Below the pieces are notes generated by a model. That model was not told the DNA's origin, did no database searches, and was given only the letters and a program-made list of their open reading frames with translations. Shown one piece after another: positions 44,675-55,837 of a DNA stretch of 64,000 bases. Position numbers and translations under genes: made by a program. The DNA comes from Phytophthora colocasiae (taxonomy: Eukaryota; Oomycota; Peronosporomycetes; Peronosporales; Peronosporaceae). Positions within the stretch are counted from its first letter, which is position 1; the number at the start of each line of letters is the position of its first letter. The stretch lies in assembly GCA_018806915.1 (NCBI GenBank), contig JAGKQI010000059.1, forward strand, positions 248,001-312,000, in the 5' to 3' direction.

Positions 44675-45766
44675 TCATTTCTTCTTGCTGCGCTTAAGTC
44701 GCTTCTGCGCCGCAAGAAATTCCTCCTCACTGGGTTCACCAACATCACGTGGTGGCGCCTTCCGTTTAGATTTCTTTCCCTTTTCTGCATACTTGGCCTC
44801 TAAACTCCCTAAAAGTGACTCGAAGCCGCGCTTTCTGTTCATAACAAACCCTGGAAATCAGTACAATACTTCTCGAGTGAAGCAACTCGAAAGCACGACG
44901 TTACCTTTCAGTACTTAGCGCAGTGCTGCCAGAGCCCTCACCGCGTTTCTGCTGGTTGCCACGAATCTTGTTAAAGAGCTCTTCTGCCTCTCGTTCTTCC
45001 TTCTCCCGTTTGGCCTGCTTGCGCTTTAGCTCTACCGGTGTTTCTTTCCTTTTCTTCTTCTTGGACTGCTCCTGGACATACTCGCGCCACGTTGGGAACG
45101 TCTTCACCTGAGCTCATACACGACAAAATGTTAGTCTATTCCAACCCCAATTAGTCTATAGCTCAGCATTAACCTCTTTATCCTTGATGGCCTTCTGAAT
45201 CATCTTGGCAAAGCGTTCCTCGTCGTCGTTAGTGGACAACATGATCGAGTCCATAACGTGCTGCATCTCGCCCTCGTACTTGGTGTAGGCGGCCAGCACA
45301 TCACGTCGCTCTTCGTCCGAGTGACGATATTCCCCCTCAAATCGAGCAATATCCTCCTTAGTAACTTTCGGGAATACTCGCGCGAAGTACTGCGTCCACA
45401 TCTGGAACGACGGGGACTTCTCATCATGGTCATCCGACAAAATGGTGCCTGACTCGTCGTACACTGCACGCGCGTCCTTGTCGCTGAGGATCGAGTGGAT
45501 AGCACTTACAGCCTGAAACTTGGCTGTAGCCTTGGCGCGTGAAGCCTCATCGCCGCGCTGTTTGTCCGGGTGCTGCAAATGTATCACAAGAGTGTCAAGT
45601 GGAGCTTCAACTGACTAAGATCCTGCAAGCAAAGACCTACATATTTCAGCGCGAGCTTCCGGTAGGCGCGAGTGATTTCTTTGTCAGTAGCAGAGCGCTC
45701 CACGCCCATCACATTGTACAGGTCACAGTCGTCCCCGAACTCGGCGTGGATCAGCGCCGCCGCCAT
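44675..45766 (-). CDS. DNAJC9: DNAJC9-type J-domain protein
   Basis: Four exons, 45766-45641, 45572-45174, 45107-44915 and 44850-44675, giving 297 residues. The J domain starts DLYNVMGVERSATDKEITRAYRKLALKY and its HPD motif is restored across the first intron. The middle part (FARVFPKVTKEDIARFEGEYRHSDEER) is characteristic of DNAJC9, a histone chaperone co-factor that recruits Hsp70. The C terminus is Lys/Arg-rich and probably nuclear. A GTAC donor at 44914 rather than the nearby GTAA site is needed to keep the last exon in frame. The start lies 177 bp from the divergent SDR gene. Confidence 0.88.
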
Positions 45767-45942
45767 CGTTGCAGTGCGCTCAAGTGACGCACTTGGACTC
45801 GATCGCTAAAAATAGCCCGCCAAAAACCTGCTGGTATATTTAGCTGTAACTCACGTCCCGAAACAAACTACTGCCACCCAACTTTCAACTGTTTACGTGT
45901 ACCACATTTTGAATCTTCAACTTGGGCACAAAAAGAGACAAG

Positions 45943-47427
45943 ATGATGTCGTTCGGAAGCGGAGACTCAGCGCAGGTGGCGATCGTCACAGGAGCCGGTC
46001 GTGGACTTGGTTGTGCGTGGGCTAAGGCACTGGCGTCGCGTGGTGTTCGCGTGGTAGTGAATGACAACGACAGCGATCAATCACTGGTGGAGAACGTCGT
46101 TCAAGACATCCGCAATCGAGGGGGCGTGGCAGTGAGTGACCACCACAGCGTAACGGAAGGTGCGGGAATTGTCAAGACTGCATTGGATAATTTCAAGCGT
46201 GTGGATATCTTGATCAATGTAAGGTGAAACAGCATTTTGCTGAGCTCGAGTGCGGAAAAGAGTGATGGTCGTTCTGTTGACGTTGCTATATCTGTAGAAC
46301 GCTACGGTGATCCGCGACGGATCCTTCCGCAAGATGACGAAGGAAAACTGGTATAGCCTGCTATTATATAGCAAAACCAAAGCTACACAATACTAAACTG
46401 TGGATGTGTGCTACCAGGGATGATGTGTACCGCTCAAGCCTGCTAGGCACCTTCATCGTGACGCAGGCGGTGTGGCCCATCATGCGTCGACAGAAGTACG
46501 GTCGCATCCTCAACTGCGTGTCGGGTGCCGGTCTCTACGGCAACTTCGGACAAGTCAATTACGCCGCCATGAAGATGGGACTTGTGGGTTTCACTGTGGC
46601 ACTCAACCGCGAAGGTTTATTTTCTGCTGAGAGATAGAGAAGAGGATTCCAGTGTCTTACACTATTTGTACCATTGCTGTGTGCTAGGCATCAAATACAA
46701 TATTGCGGTGAATGCGGTGTCTCCTGTAGCTGGAACGCGCCTCACGCAGCCTGTGTGGCCCGATGACGTGTACGCCAAGTTGACGCCGGAGCTGACATCG
46801 CCGATCATCGTGTACCTATGTCACTCGTCCTGCAAAGACAACGGCGAGTTATTTGAACTGGGAGGAGGCTGGGTGGGAGCTCTTCGTCTTCAGCGTACAC
46901 ACGGCGTCGGTTTCCCCACGGACCCGAATCAGTTCACACCCGAGCTCGTTGCTGAGCAGTGGCGCGACGTCGTGGACTTCAGTCGCGTGACCCACCCGAC
47001 GTCTACGCAGGACTCGTTCGAGCCCATGATGCGCAACGTGACGGCCCCGCCCAAGTCCCTGACGACGTCTCGATCCAGTGAGTGTGCAGAAGTGTTTGAC
47101 CGGTTGCGTGCTACCCTGCAGGAGAAGGGTCAAGCTCTCAGTAAGCAGATCTCGGGTGTGCTCGAATGGCACATCAACAAAGAAATCTGGACGATTACCT
47201 TGCTGAATGGCAAGGGCACCTTGCTGGAAGGACGCAACCCACGTCTGGCATCAGACCTCCAGATTCACATGGACGAGCAGGACTTCTTGGATCTGGCGGC
47301 GGGTCGACTCCGGTTGCAACAGGCACTAATCCGGAAGAAGCTGCGTCTGCAGGGCAACCTCAAGATGGCTATGAAACTGCAGCCCTTCGCGGACCTCCTG
47401 ATGCAGCAGCAACAAGCCCGACTGTAA
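45943..47427 (+). CDS. Peroxisomal SDR-SCP2 fusion (type 2 multifunctional enzyme-like)
   Basis: Four exons, 45943-46218, 46298-46350, 46418-46614 and 46688-47427, giving 421 residues. The N-terminal short-chain dehydrogenase has the NAD-binding TGAGRGLG, LINNAT and the catalytic YAAMK. The C-terminal ~110 residues are an SCP2 sterol-carrier domain (ISGVLEWHINKEIW; GNLKMAMKL). The last three residues, ARL, fit a peroxisomal PTS1. In animals this enzyme (HSD17B4) has a hydratase domain between the two; here it is absent. The likely role is the 3-hydroxyacyl-CoA dehydrogenase step of peroxisomal beta-oxidation. Start ATG 45943 is used because upstream in-frame codons are non-ATG. Confidence 0.85.
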
Positions 47428-47717
47428 TCGCGAAAGAGGGATGGACCGCTACTAACAAGTTGAAGAGTCTACCACCAAAGTTGTTGTTGTAGCAAGACAA
47501 CAGCGGAAGTGCAGCGTCAGCAACTAAGCAACCAGTTTACCAGGCTCAGGGCTCTCCAAATAAGTAGGGATTAGGGATTGACGGGGCTGGAGGCGTCTCA
47601 ATCCCTTATTGATGAACGTACCCTTAATTGACAATATTATTGTCAACTTCAACTTATAAGATACTATAAAGATCCGGTAAGAGTCGAGGAGTAAAGCAGT
47701 CCTCGAAACCTCTCCCG

Positions 47718-48761
47718 GTGGGCGTTATACCGTGCCGGGGACCACAGCCACTCTCATGCTGGCATTTCCGATTTTGCGAACCAAGTCCAACACTCTTCTA
47801 CTCAACTTGTTCACCCTCGTCATCCATGGCTACCTTAGACCCTGGTCTCTCGAACAAGGAGATCTGTTCGTTAGGAACGGTTGCAAACTCAAGCCTGTTC
47901 CGCTCCATGAAATCCGATGGAGTGGGGTGTTCCGACTTCTGCGTCGGTACGAAGAACTCCAGCCGTATCTACATCTTTTCGTCAACCACACGCAAGTCGA
48001 ACGGGATCTTCCCAAGAACGTACCGGATTCAGACTATCGGCGCAAACCCATTGTCGACTTCTTGCCATCCGCAGAGGAACACGTTCAGATCATGCAGCTC
48101 TTGGAGGACCTGAAGATACTAGATTCGACAACGCAGAAGCTACAAACCGACAAAATCTCTTTGAGCCTGGTACGTGATATTTTTGACGAGCTGTTGTTAG
48201 GTTCCAGAGATGAAGACACGCCTATCAACCAAAGCCACCATTATTCAGTTCAAGGACTTTGAAAGAGCTGTCGTGAAGGTACAAAATAATCAGGATTCTG
48301 TCCTAACCACCAAAGAAGCCGCAACGCTGGCTAGACTCATCCGCCCAGAAATTGTAGCAGCACGCGCTGCAAAATCTGCCAGTAAGAAGGCAAAACGGCG
48401 CCGTATCCAAGAAGAACCGGAAACCAACTTGGAGACATCAGGCAAAAAACGACGGCGTACAGGAAAAGAAGTGATGGAGTCGATCAACATTCGAGCTGCA
48501 CTGCGCGTAAAGGAGGCATCAATATACTCGGATCTCACGTGGCTGCCAGCCACTTCGGTACAAGTAGAGCGTCTTTTCTCCAAGATTAAGTGCATGCTGG
48601 GGTATCTTCGGAAAAGCATCAGTCATGAGACGCTCGAGACCTTACTTTACCTGAAGATGAACTGGGACTTAGTGACGGACGAAGTGATTTCGAACGCCGT
48701 GAAACGCAGGACGACAACGAAGAAGAAGCAGATCTCTAAAACCGTAGTTCTTAATCTGTAA
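47718..48761 (+). pseudogene. hAT-family transposase fragment
   Basis: Two overlapping frames (47732-48262 and 48210-48761) form the end of a hAT transposase. The second has the C-terminal dimerisation block: SVQVERLFSKIKCMLGYLR followed by SISHETLETLLYLKMNWD. A Lys/Arg-rich stretch (KKAKRRRIQEEPE) precedes it. The catalytic core is not recognisable and a frame change near 48210 breaks the protein. Terminal inverted repeats were not found. Confidence 0.7.
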
Positions 48762-49425
48762 GAAGTAGATAAAGACCCCCTTTTCAATAATTGCGTAAGT
48801 GCCAAATATTGAGATGGCCACTCCCTCCCTTATTGTCCCCCTACAATAATACCCCTTTTTCAATAACAATACATTTTTGGAGACCCCTGTACCAGGCTTC
48901 ACGTAAGAGAGCAACAACATTTGCAAAGAAATCAAGTGGGAGAAAGAGGATGCTACATGTACAGTATGTTTATGAAGTCCATTTTGATTGTGTTGCGCTC
49001 CGGTTCCCTCCGGCCTTCACAATCAGCGCGTGTTAGTACAATAACTTCAATGTACAAGGTGTACTGCAGGTCATCAAAGTCTCTGACTGATGAACACCGG
49101 CCAGTCTTTGCCGTTGAGACAGCGCGGACCTAGCCTGCAGAAACGTGTTCTTGCACAATTTGCCAGCACCTCGCTCATGACTTGCATAGTGGCGGGAAGG
49201 CAATGTCTGCGGTGCGCACGCAACAAAGCTTGCCGACAGCTAGCGGAGCAAACGGAGAACTCGGTAAACAACGGGCAGTTAACCTACAGAGCCCTTCTCA
49301 CGGCTCGTTAGCGATTCCCTTCAAAACTGAACCACTCATACGCGAAAGTGAGGTACAAAAGAGTGAGGCACCACTTCATTCATTTCTCAATTGACATCGT
49401 TCTGTGAAGAGAGCGTCTATGACAA
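48762..49425. other. Intergenic flank of the hAT fragment
   Basis: The run cccctttttcaataa and a close variant occur at about 48777 and 48849. These may be remnants of the transposon end. The rest shows no coding or strong repeat; it should hold the promoter of the next gene. Confidence 0.4.
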
Positions 49426-50968
49426 ATGCTTATGGTGCCACCCCTGACCGCAGTTCCCCAGCCCAAAACCGCCATCGAGCTCGCCATCTCGGCTTTGACC
49501 TACCACTTCGAAAGCCAACTTCACAAGAGGAAGATTTCGCTACCAATCGAGGGGGACATGGCTTCTTATCCACGGACACAGAGGTTTGACCTGGCCCAGG
49601 AAGGGGGGCACAACGTCCAATCCAGCTCAACCACGCACATTTCATCATCAGAGTCATCTTCTGTAGGTGGTGATACCCAAGACAGAGCGTCGCTCACTAA
49701 CTTTACTGGTGAACTCTCGCCAACTGTACCACGTCGTGAGCGCACATCAAGATATCTGAGGGAAGGTGTTCGCAAGGAGATTATCGCGCGAATCAACAAT
49801 GGCGAGAAGCAGGTGGCACTTGCCAAGGAGTTCAACGTCAGTCGCGCCGCTATCTGCAATCTCTACAAGAATCGGTGGGAGGTGCTCACCCGTGGAGTTC
49901 GAGATCCAACGGCTACTCACCCGAAGAGGTCGCACAAAGCAACTGCGCGTGCGTCTCCAATGGCACCAAAAGATTCTGCTGTCGCTATTACAGTCGATCC
50001 ACCACGTCCAGTACATGCGTCTCCGATAACCATCCAGACTATTGCCAGTCCTAGCGTTGCGAGAGCCACAACTCCGTCGCCGATAATGGACATCACATAT
50101 CCGTCGTTTCCCGCCATCCAAGAAGAAGTATCTCAGCCCCGGCACCATAATGAAATGCGGCACCGCAATATTCTCCATGATGATCCAGCCCCACGTAATC
50201 GAGGAAGGTGTGACGCGGATAGAATGGGCTCGCCCAAGCAGTTTATCGTGCACGAGGCCTCGGCATATTCGTATCCCTGTAGGAACTTGGTCGCAACGCT
50301 GCGAGATGAAAGCATAAGCACTGTCGTCTTTCAGCAGCGGGCGCTGCGTCTAGCACGTCTTCTCATTGAAGAGGTGCTAACATGCTTACCGCACGACGAG
50401 GAAGAAATAACGAACAAGTATGGAGACCTGTGCCACACCATGAAGGCGCTAGACACTAGCGAACTTTGTGCCATCTCCATGGAGGATAAGGGTATGGTGC
50501 TTCTTCGAGCCTTCTCAGACATCAGCCCAGCATCTCCAACAGGTGTGGTCTCTGTCGAGGAAAGCGCTACTGAGTCCAAGCTGTTGTCATCGCCGCACAT
50601 AATCGCCCAGTTACCACTGATTCATCCACAGCAGTTCGTATTGTTGCTTGACATTGAGTGTGCTGGTGGGGAGAAGGCGTGTGCAGTGCTGCACCACCTC
50701 GTGCATGACAGGATCATTCCAGCGAGGAAAATCTATTTCGTGACTGTCATCAGCGCCTTTGAGGGACTGCAAAACGTATTTCAGCACTTTCCAGGTGAAT
50801 ATTGGCATCAGCAACTACATGATGTATGTACTAACATATTTCTGCGTTGTTCCCCGTGCAGACGTCTCGCTAGTTACCGCACAGGTAGACACTGTTCTCG
50901 ACGATCACCAGCAGATTCGTCCAGGCATTGGCGACTTTTGTCCGGTAGGCTATATTGGTAAAATATAG
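49426..50968 (+). CDS. HTH protein fused to a degenerate uracil phosphoribosyltransferase-like domain
   Basis: Two exons, 49426-50794 and 50862-50968, giving 491 residues. Residues about 112-156 form a helix-turn-helix (REGVRKEIIARINNGEKQ, LAKEFNVSRAAICNLYKNRW) like psq or Hin/resolvase-type DNA-binding helices. Residues 160-265 are Pro/Ser-rich. Residues about 275-491 follow a UPRTase fold: LVATLRDESISTVVFQQRALRLARLL, then FVLLLDIECAGGEKACAVLHHL in place of the usual DPMLATGGS phosphoribosyl diphosphate loop, and DDHQQIRPGIGDFCPVGYIGKI at the end in place of PGLGDAGDRLFGT. The key loop is changed, so activity is unlikely. A regulatory role is inferred. Confidence 0.7.
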
Positions 50969-51173
50969 AGACCTCAAAAGTAACCCTTGAGTAGTTTGAG
51001 TGTACCGTAAAATATTTGATAATCAAAACAAGGGGCCGTGTATCCCCCTGGTTTTGTCAATAAAGAGCTCCAGGTAACCATCCACTCATTCCGAGCCACC
51101 AAGGTCCAAGCAGCATCCGCATCAGCTCGACCTTCGCCCTCGTCCCCCTCCCCCCACAGCCACAGCCGAGACC

Positions 51174-52659
51174 ATGAGCAACCACGAGGAGACCGACGCC
51201 GGCGTGAGCGTCCCGCCTGATGCTAAGTTCGACCTGACGAACAGCCTGGCGCCCTTCATGGACCTGCACTTCATGTTCCCTCTCATCGACTTCCTGTCCA
51301 GCAGCGAACTGTACGACGAGGCGCAGCTCATGGCGGCCAAATTAGCGCTACTTAAGCCCACGAACATGGCGGACTTCGCCGTGGAGATCCACCAGACGCT
51401 GCACGACACGGAGGACGTTCCGGAGGAGTTTGAGACGCGTCGTGGAGAGATTCTGGACGCTCTGAGCTTCGCCAAGAGCGAGTGCAGCCTCATGCTCGAC
51501 CTCATCGAGGATGAGGAGAAGATTATGCAACTTCAGAGCGAGAACCTGCTGAATGCCAGCCACTTGGAGCAGAACGAGGGAGTAAGAGATCGATTTCAGA
51601 TGGATACAGACGGGAAAAGAGTAAGATCTAACGTATTTTATTGTTTTTCTTACCAGATCACACCTGCTGTGCTGGACGGACTCTACAAGTACGCCAAGCT
51701 CCAGTATGAGTGCGGTAATTACCAGGACTGCCTCACGTACCTGACGTACTATGGCGTTCTCATCCCCAACTCATCGGAGCAGTTCCTCAACGCTCTGTGG
51801 GGTAAACTTGCAGCTGAGATCCTTATCTTCCGTTGGGATGATGCTCTGGCTGACATCTCTCGTATCAGCGACGTCATTGAGAGCAGCGTACGTTGGCGTA
51901 GCCGCTCTGGACAGTGAAAAATGACCTGGAGGCTAACTTTTTCTACTTGTTCTTGAAAATCAGACCGTGATGAGCCCCGTGGAGCAACTTCAGCAGCGCA
52001 CGTGGCTGCTGCATTGGTCGCTGTTCGTGTTCGCGTGGCACGAGGAGGGCCGTGACGCCATTGTCGACTTCATGCTGCAGTCGCGCTGTGTCGAGGCCAT
52101 CCAGAGCAACGCGCCCTGGCTGCTGCGTTACTTGTGCGCCGGTGTGATCCTGCACAAGCGTCGTCGCAACCTGATTAAGGACCTGCTGCGCGTGCTCCGC
52201 GTGGACGACAAGGGCTACCGTGACCCAATCGTGGACTTCGTGGACTGCCTGTTTGTCAACTTCGACTTCGAGTCTGCCCAGGAGAAGCTGCGCGAGTGCG
52301 AGGTGGTTCTGGCCAGCGACTTTTTCCTTTACGAGAAGAACTCGACGGACTTCATGGAGGCTGCGCGTTTGGCCATCTTTGAGATGTACTGCCGTGTGCA
52401 CCGCACCATCGACATGAAGGTGCTGTCGTCCAAGCTGGCAATGCAGGAAGACGGCGAGGCTGAGAAGTGGATCGTGAACCTCATCCGCAACGCTCGCCTC
52501 GACGCCAAGATCGACTCGCAGGAGGGCCGCATCGTCATGGGTGTGCCGCAGAACTCGGTCCACCGCCAGGTGATCGACAAGACTCGCGACCTCGCTGCGC
52601 GGACCTGCAGTATGGTGGCTCAGTTCGAGCGCATGGGCAAGCGAAAGACCTTCCAGTGA
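51174..52659 (+). CDS. EIF3E: Translation initiation factor eIF3 subunit E (Int6)
   Basis: Three exons, 51174-51581, 51657-51887 and 51964-52659, giving 444 residues. eIF3e is a PCI-domain subunit of the eIF3 complex that brings mRNA to the 40S ribosome. The N-terminal eIF3 domain has MDLHFMFPLIDFLSSSELYDE. The PCI part includes DGLYKYAKLQYECGNYQDC, LQQRTWLLHWSLFVFAWHEEGR and RLAIFEMYCRVHRTIDM. The end QFERMGKRKTFQ is typical. A clean CCACCATGAG-like context precedes the start. Confidence 0.93.
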
Positions 52660-53093
52660 GCTCGCAGCATTTTGAATGCTGGACGCGCACCTGACCAAGT
52701 CGCGCCAGACAGAAGCAAGCTCTGCTTCCAGTTGCAATAGGCAAGTGACGCAACCCCCAGACGGACGAGCGATGCCTGGAGAGGTGAGTAGCACCGCCGA
52801 ATCGGCCAAGTCAGCGGCAAAGGTACGGAGCGGAGCGGGACTAAATATATAGTAGACCAGTGCGTGGGTTTTTCGAGGCTAGTTCTTGAGTTTGTCTGTT
52901 GTCTGCCTAAATTTTCATTCGTGACGTTGGCAGATTGTCAAGAGGAAAAGTGGCCACCAGCTTTTGTTGTCGCCGTGGGACGATGCTGGTAGTTTCGAGT
53001 GGTTTTCGGGCGTTTTCCCTGGCCAAGTGGGCCTTGATCACCTAAAAGCTTGGACTTTGAGGCGGCTCAGTGCACAACTTCCCTCGAATTGCA
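52660..53093. other. Intergenic: eIF3e 3' flank and glycosyltransferase 5' flank
   Basis: About 430 bp with no coding of its own or clear repeat; probably 3' UTR plus promoter. Confidence 0.45.
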
Positions 53094-54794
53094 ATGGCAC
53101 CTAGACGGCAAGGCTTTGACGACGTCGACGCAGTCTGGCAGCGCCCCAGGGCTCTGTATTTGCTTGGAGGGGGCTGGATTCTCTTCGTGTGTTGGTTTGT
53201 TGGATCCCTTGCAGGTTTGGATAAGCGAATCGTCCACGATCGGCCGTTCCTCATCCGTAGTCAGGACGTCGATGTGCATTCGCAGCAGGTTTTACTCAAG
53301 CTTCCAGCAGTTGAGACCGAGAGTTTTGAGGATTTCACAGTCGAAGTGCAACCGAGTCAGGAAATTCTACCGATGAACAGAGAGTTCTACACTAGCAATT
53401 TCAGTGGAAGCGACACGTCGACGACGATCATCTTCAACGTGTTCAAGGGAAGACCCAAGGCTCTAGCGGTTCAAATGCTCAAGGCATTGACGCAGAAGCA
53501 CGTGACACCGCCCGAGGTGTGGGTAATGTGCTTCAACTCGCCCATGGAGAAAAAATACAAACACGTTGTCGAGGCAGTGAAGAACAAATACCCGGCACTT
53601 GCACACAAAGTCAAGTTTACAGTGTCCGACTTCAATTTCAAGTTCCACGGGCGATTCCTGCTGGCGTACATGGCCACCACTAAGTACGTGCTGATAGTGG
53701 ACGACGACAAGGCCATTGACGGAGACACCGTGAACGATTATCTTAAGTACATGAAGATCCAGAAGGGGGTGTGGGGCAACAATGGCCATCGCCGAGCAGC
53801 CACTTTCGAGGGCTACAAGAGCTGGCCACGGAACTTCACGGGGGAATCGTGGGCGGAGCAGGACTATCTCAGTGGCATGTGGTTCCTGGAGCAGTCGTGG
53901 CTCGAGTATTTCATGAAGGAACGTTTACCGTCTTGGTCCACGTCTGAGGACATGCATCTTTCGCACGTTATGCGCAAGTACCTGAACCTGAATACGTACG
54001 CGGGTCGAGTGGCGATCGGGAAGACGCTTCCTCGCAAGTCAAAGGAAGTTCAGGCGACACAGGGGTCGGCACTGGACCTTCGCGAATTCATCTTTGACCA
54101 CGAACTTGGACGAGGAAACAAAGTTGTGAGTGTGGACGTACCGATCCAGACGCTCGTGTATGCAGAAACTGTGGGTGATATCGATGACTACTTGGCCAAA
54201 CTGGATGCGTGTCCGATGAAAAATGGCAGTAGAGTCGATGTTGGAGTTGAAAACCGTACTGAGATTTCCGGTCCGTGGTGTAAAGGGGGCAAAACGGCTG
54301 CGGTATTCCGTGGTGCTAAGGAGCAGGATGTTAATGGGCTGATCAAAGCGGCCGAAAAACTCTGCGCGAAAACCAACTGCGAGTACTTTAGCGTCAAGCC
54401 CAACATTCGACACGCCATCAAATACTTCAACATGCGCGAAGGTTATGGCCAAACCAGCTCAGAAGTGGAAATCCCGTTCCAGACGGGTGCGTCGGACGTG
54501 ATGCTGTCTCTAGTGGGAATTCTGAACAACGTGTTACCTGATACTTTGTTCGTTCCAGACGTGGAGTCGATGTCGTGGCCGGAGACGGACTCTTCGAAGC
54601 GCAACCGCTTGTCGATCTACCACCGCACCGTTCTTTTGGCTGTGGATATCCACAGAAACTCCAAGACTAATGGCAAGGTGATAGATGGGCAGGTGAAGGA
54701 CGAATGGTTAATCACCGACGATTTCCCGTCAAGTATGGAAACGTTGATATGGCAGCGAGGAGCGATAGGAGATCCCATTCCGTACTCATCTTAG
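53094..54794 (+). CDS. Type II membrane glycosyltransferase-like protein
   Basis: A single exon of 566 residues from ATG 53094; the frame upstream starts only at GTG. Residues about 20-42 form one membrane anchor (ALYLLGGGWILFVCWFVGSL) with a short basic cytosolic tail, the layout of Golgi glycosyltransferases. Residues 95-300 look like a GT-A domain: PPEVWVMCFNSPME, FKFHGRFLLAYMATTKYVLIVDDDKAIDG with a DDD metal motif, and SWAEQDYLSGMWF. The C-terminal part (HAIKYFNMREGYGQT, WLITDDFP) is unassigned. The substrate is unknown. Confidence 0.75.
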   Translation: MAPRRQGFDDVDAVWQRPRALYLLGGGWILFVCWFVGSLAGLDKRIVHDRPFLIRSQDVDVHSQQVLLKLPAVETESFEDFTVEVQPSQEILPMNREFYTSNFSGSDTSTTIIFNVFKGRPKALAVQMLKALTQKHVTPPEVWVMCFNSPMEKKYKHVVEAVKNKYPALAHKVKFTVSDFNFKFHGRFLLAYMATTKYVLIVDDDKAIDGDTVNDYLKYMKIQKGVWGNNGHRRAATFEGYKSWPRNFTGESWAEQDYLSGMWFLEQSWLEYFMKERLPSWSTSEDMHLSHVMRKYLNLNTYAGRVAIGKTLPRKSKEVQATQGSALDLREFIFDHELGRGNKVVSVDVPIQTLVYAETVGDIDDYLAKLDACPMKNGSRVDVGVENRTEISGPWCKGGKTAAVFRGAKEQDVNGLIKAAEKLCAKTNCEYFSVKPNIRHAIKYFNMREGYGQTSSEVEIPFQTGASDVMLSLVGILNNVLPDTLFVPDVESMSWPETDSSKRNRLSIYHRTVLLAVDIHRNSKTNGKVIDGQVKDEWLITDDFPSSMETLIWQRGAIGDPIPYSS

Positions 54795-54882
54795 AAATCA
54801 TCAGCCCCAGCCGTAGAATATTTTAACTTTTGTTTAATTGCAAACAGTTTTTCGCGATACATAAGGCCTTTTCAGCAGCCTC

Positions 54883-55837
54883 ATGCTGAAGAAATACTGC
54901 CAAGTTTTAACATTTAACACCTTGACTCCGGATGGCGTAAGTTACGACCTATCCAAATATTTAAGTCGCAGCATGGTTACGTTCCTTTGGTGGGACAGAA
55001 AGCCCGTGTATTACCTGTGTACGGGCTCCGCAATGACTCCTTCAACGATCCCGAGAAAGATAAAGCGGGTTGGTGCGATTGAAGTGGCTTGTCCGAAAGC
55101 TGTGAATGACTATCAGGACTGGATGGGCGGAGTCGATCGCCATGATCAACTCCGCCTCCAGTCTCACTCGCTACAGATGTCTACAAAGTTCCGTAAGTAC
55201 TACAAGAGCCTATTCTTGGGGTTTCTCGACTTGGCGCTGGTGAATGCGTATATCACGCACATGGAGGGAGCCAAGATCAAGAAGACAGTGGTGATGAAGC
55301 GATCGGAGTGGTTCTGTGTCCTTCAGAACCAGCTTCTTCAACTGAAAGCGGAGGACTTCGTTGGAGTTGAAGCTACACCACCCCCCGTTAGCCAGAAGTG
55401 CAAACGCACGACGATGCGCCTCACGCACGGGGTTCATCAATCTGTATACTGGGTCGTCGTCAGCGGCGTCCAGAAGCGCCCTGTAAAGTCTGCGCTTTCT
55501 TACGCACGGGCAAGAAGAAATCATACGCCACTGTGACCGTTGCTCAATCGATAGTGCGAAGTGCTGGTTGTGCCCCTGGATACGCCGTGAATACATGGGC
55601 GTAGGCAAGACCTGTTACGACATTTGGCATGAGGACTTCGGTGCTGGTGAAGCCATACCAGCAAGCATCGGGAAACGCGTTGTGCTTCGACGGCCTGGTA
55701 AGAAAGCTGGACGAAGGCAGAAGACACGGCGCGAACTTTGTCTAGAAGGCCAAAGCGACCATGGTGGAAACAGCAGTGGCGACGGTGACGACGAGGAGGG
55801 CGGCTGCGGAGAAACAGGTAACAATACACGGAGTTAA
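54883..55837 (+). pseudogene. piggyBac-like transposase, C-terminal fragment
   Basis: The first frame (54883-55536) carries the domain end: ACPKAVNDYQDWMGGVDRHDQ, then SLFLGFLDLALVNAYITHMEG, which is typical of PGBD/piggyBac transposases. The Cys-rich C-terminal finger follows in two further frames, with CKVCAFLRTGKKK and AKCWLCPW, followed by a Lys/Arg and Gly/Asp-rich tail. The catalytic N-terminal two-thirds are missing and there are at least two shifts, so it is dead. Confidence 0.75.

Noticed and set aside
47166..47492. Frame in the SDR-SCP2 terminal exon
   Set aside because: A shifted reading of the SCP2 domain; the true frame has clear family motifs and a PTS1.
47550..48880. Terminal inverted repeats of the hAT fragment
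   Set aside because: Short similar runs exist on both sides but none forms a convincing terminal repeat with an 8-bp target duplication.
51943..52809. 288-codon frame antisense to eIF3e
   Set aside because: It lies over well-conserved eIF3e coding and is His/Leu/Val-rich, the expected mirror of GC-rich coding.
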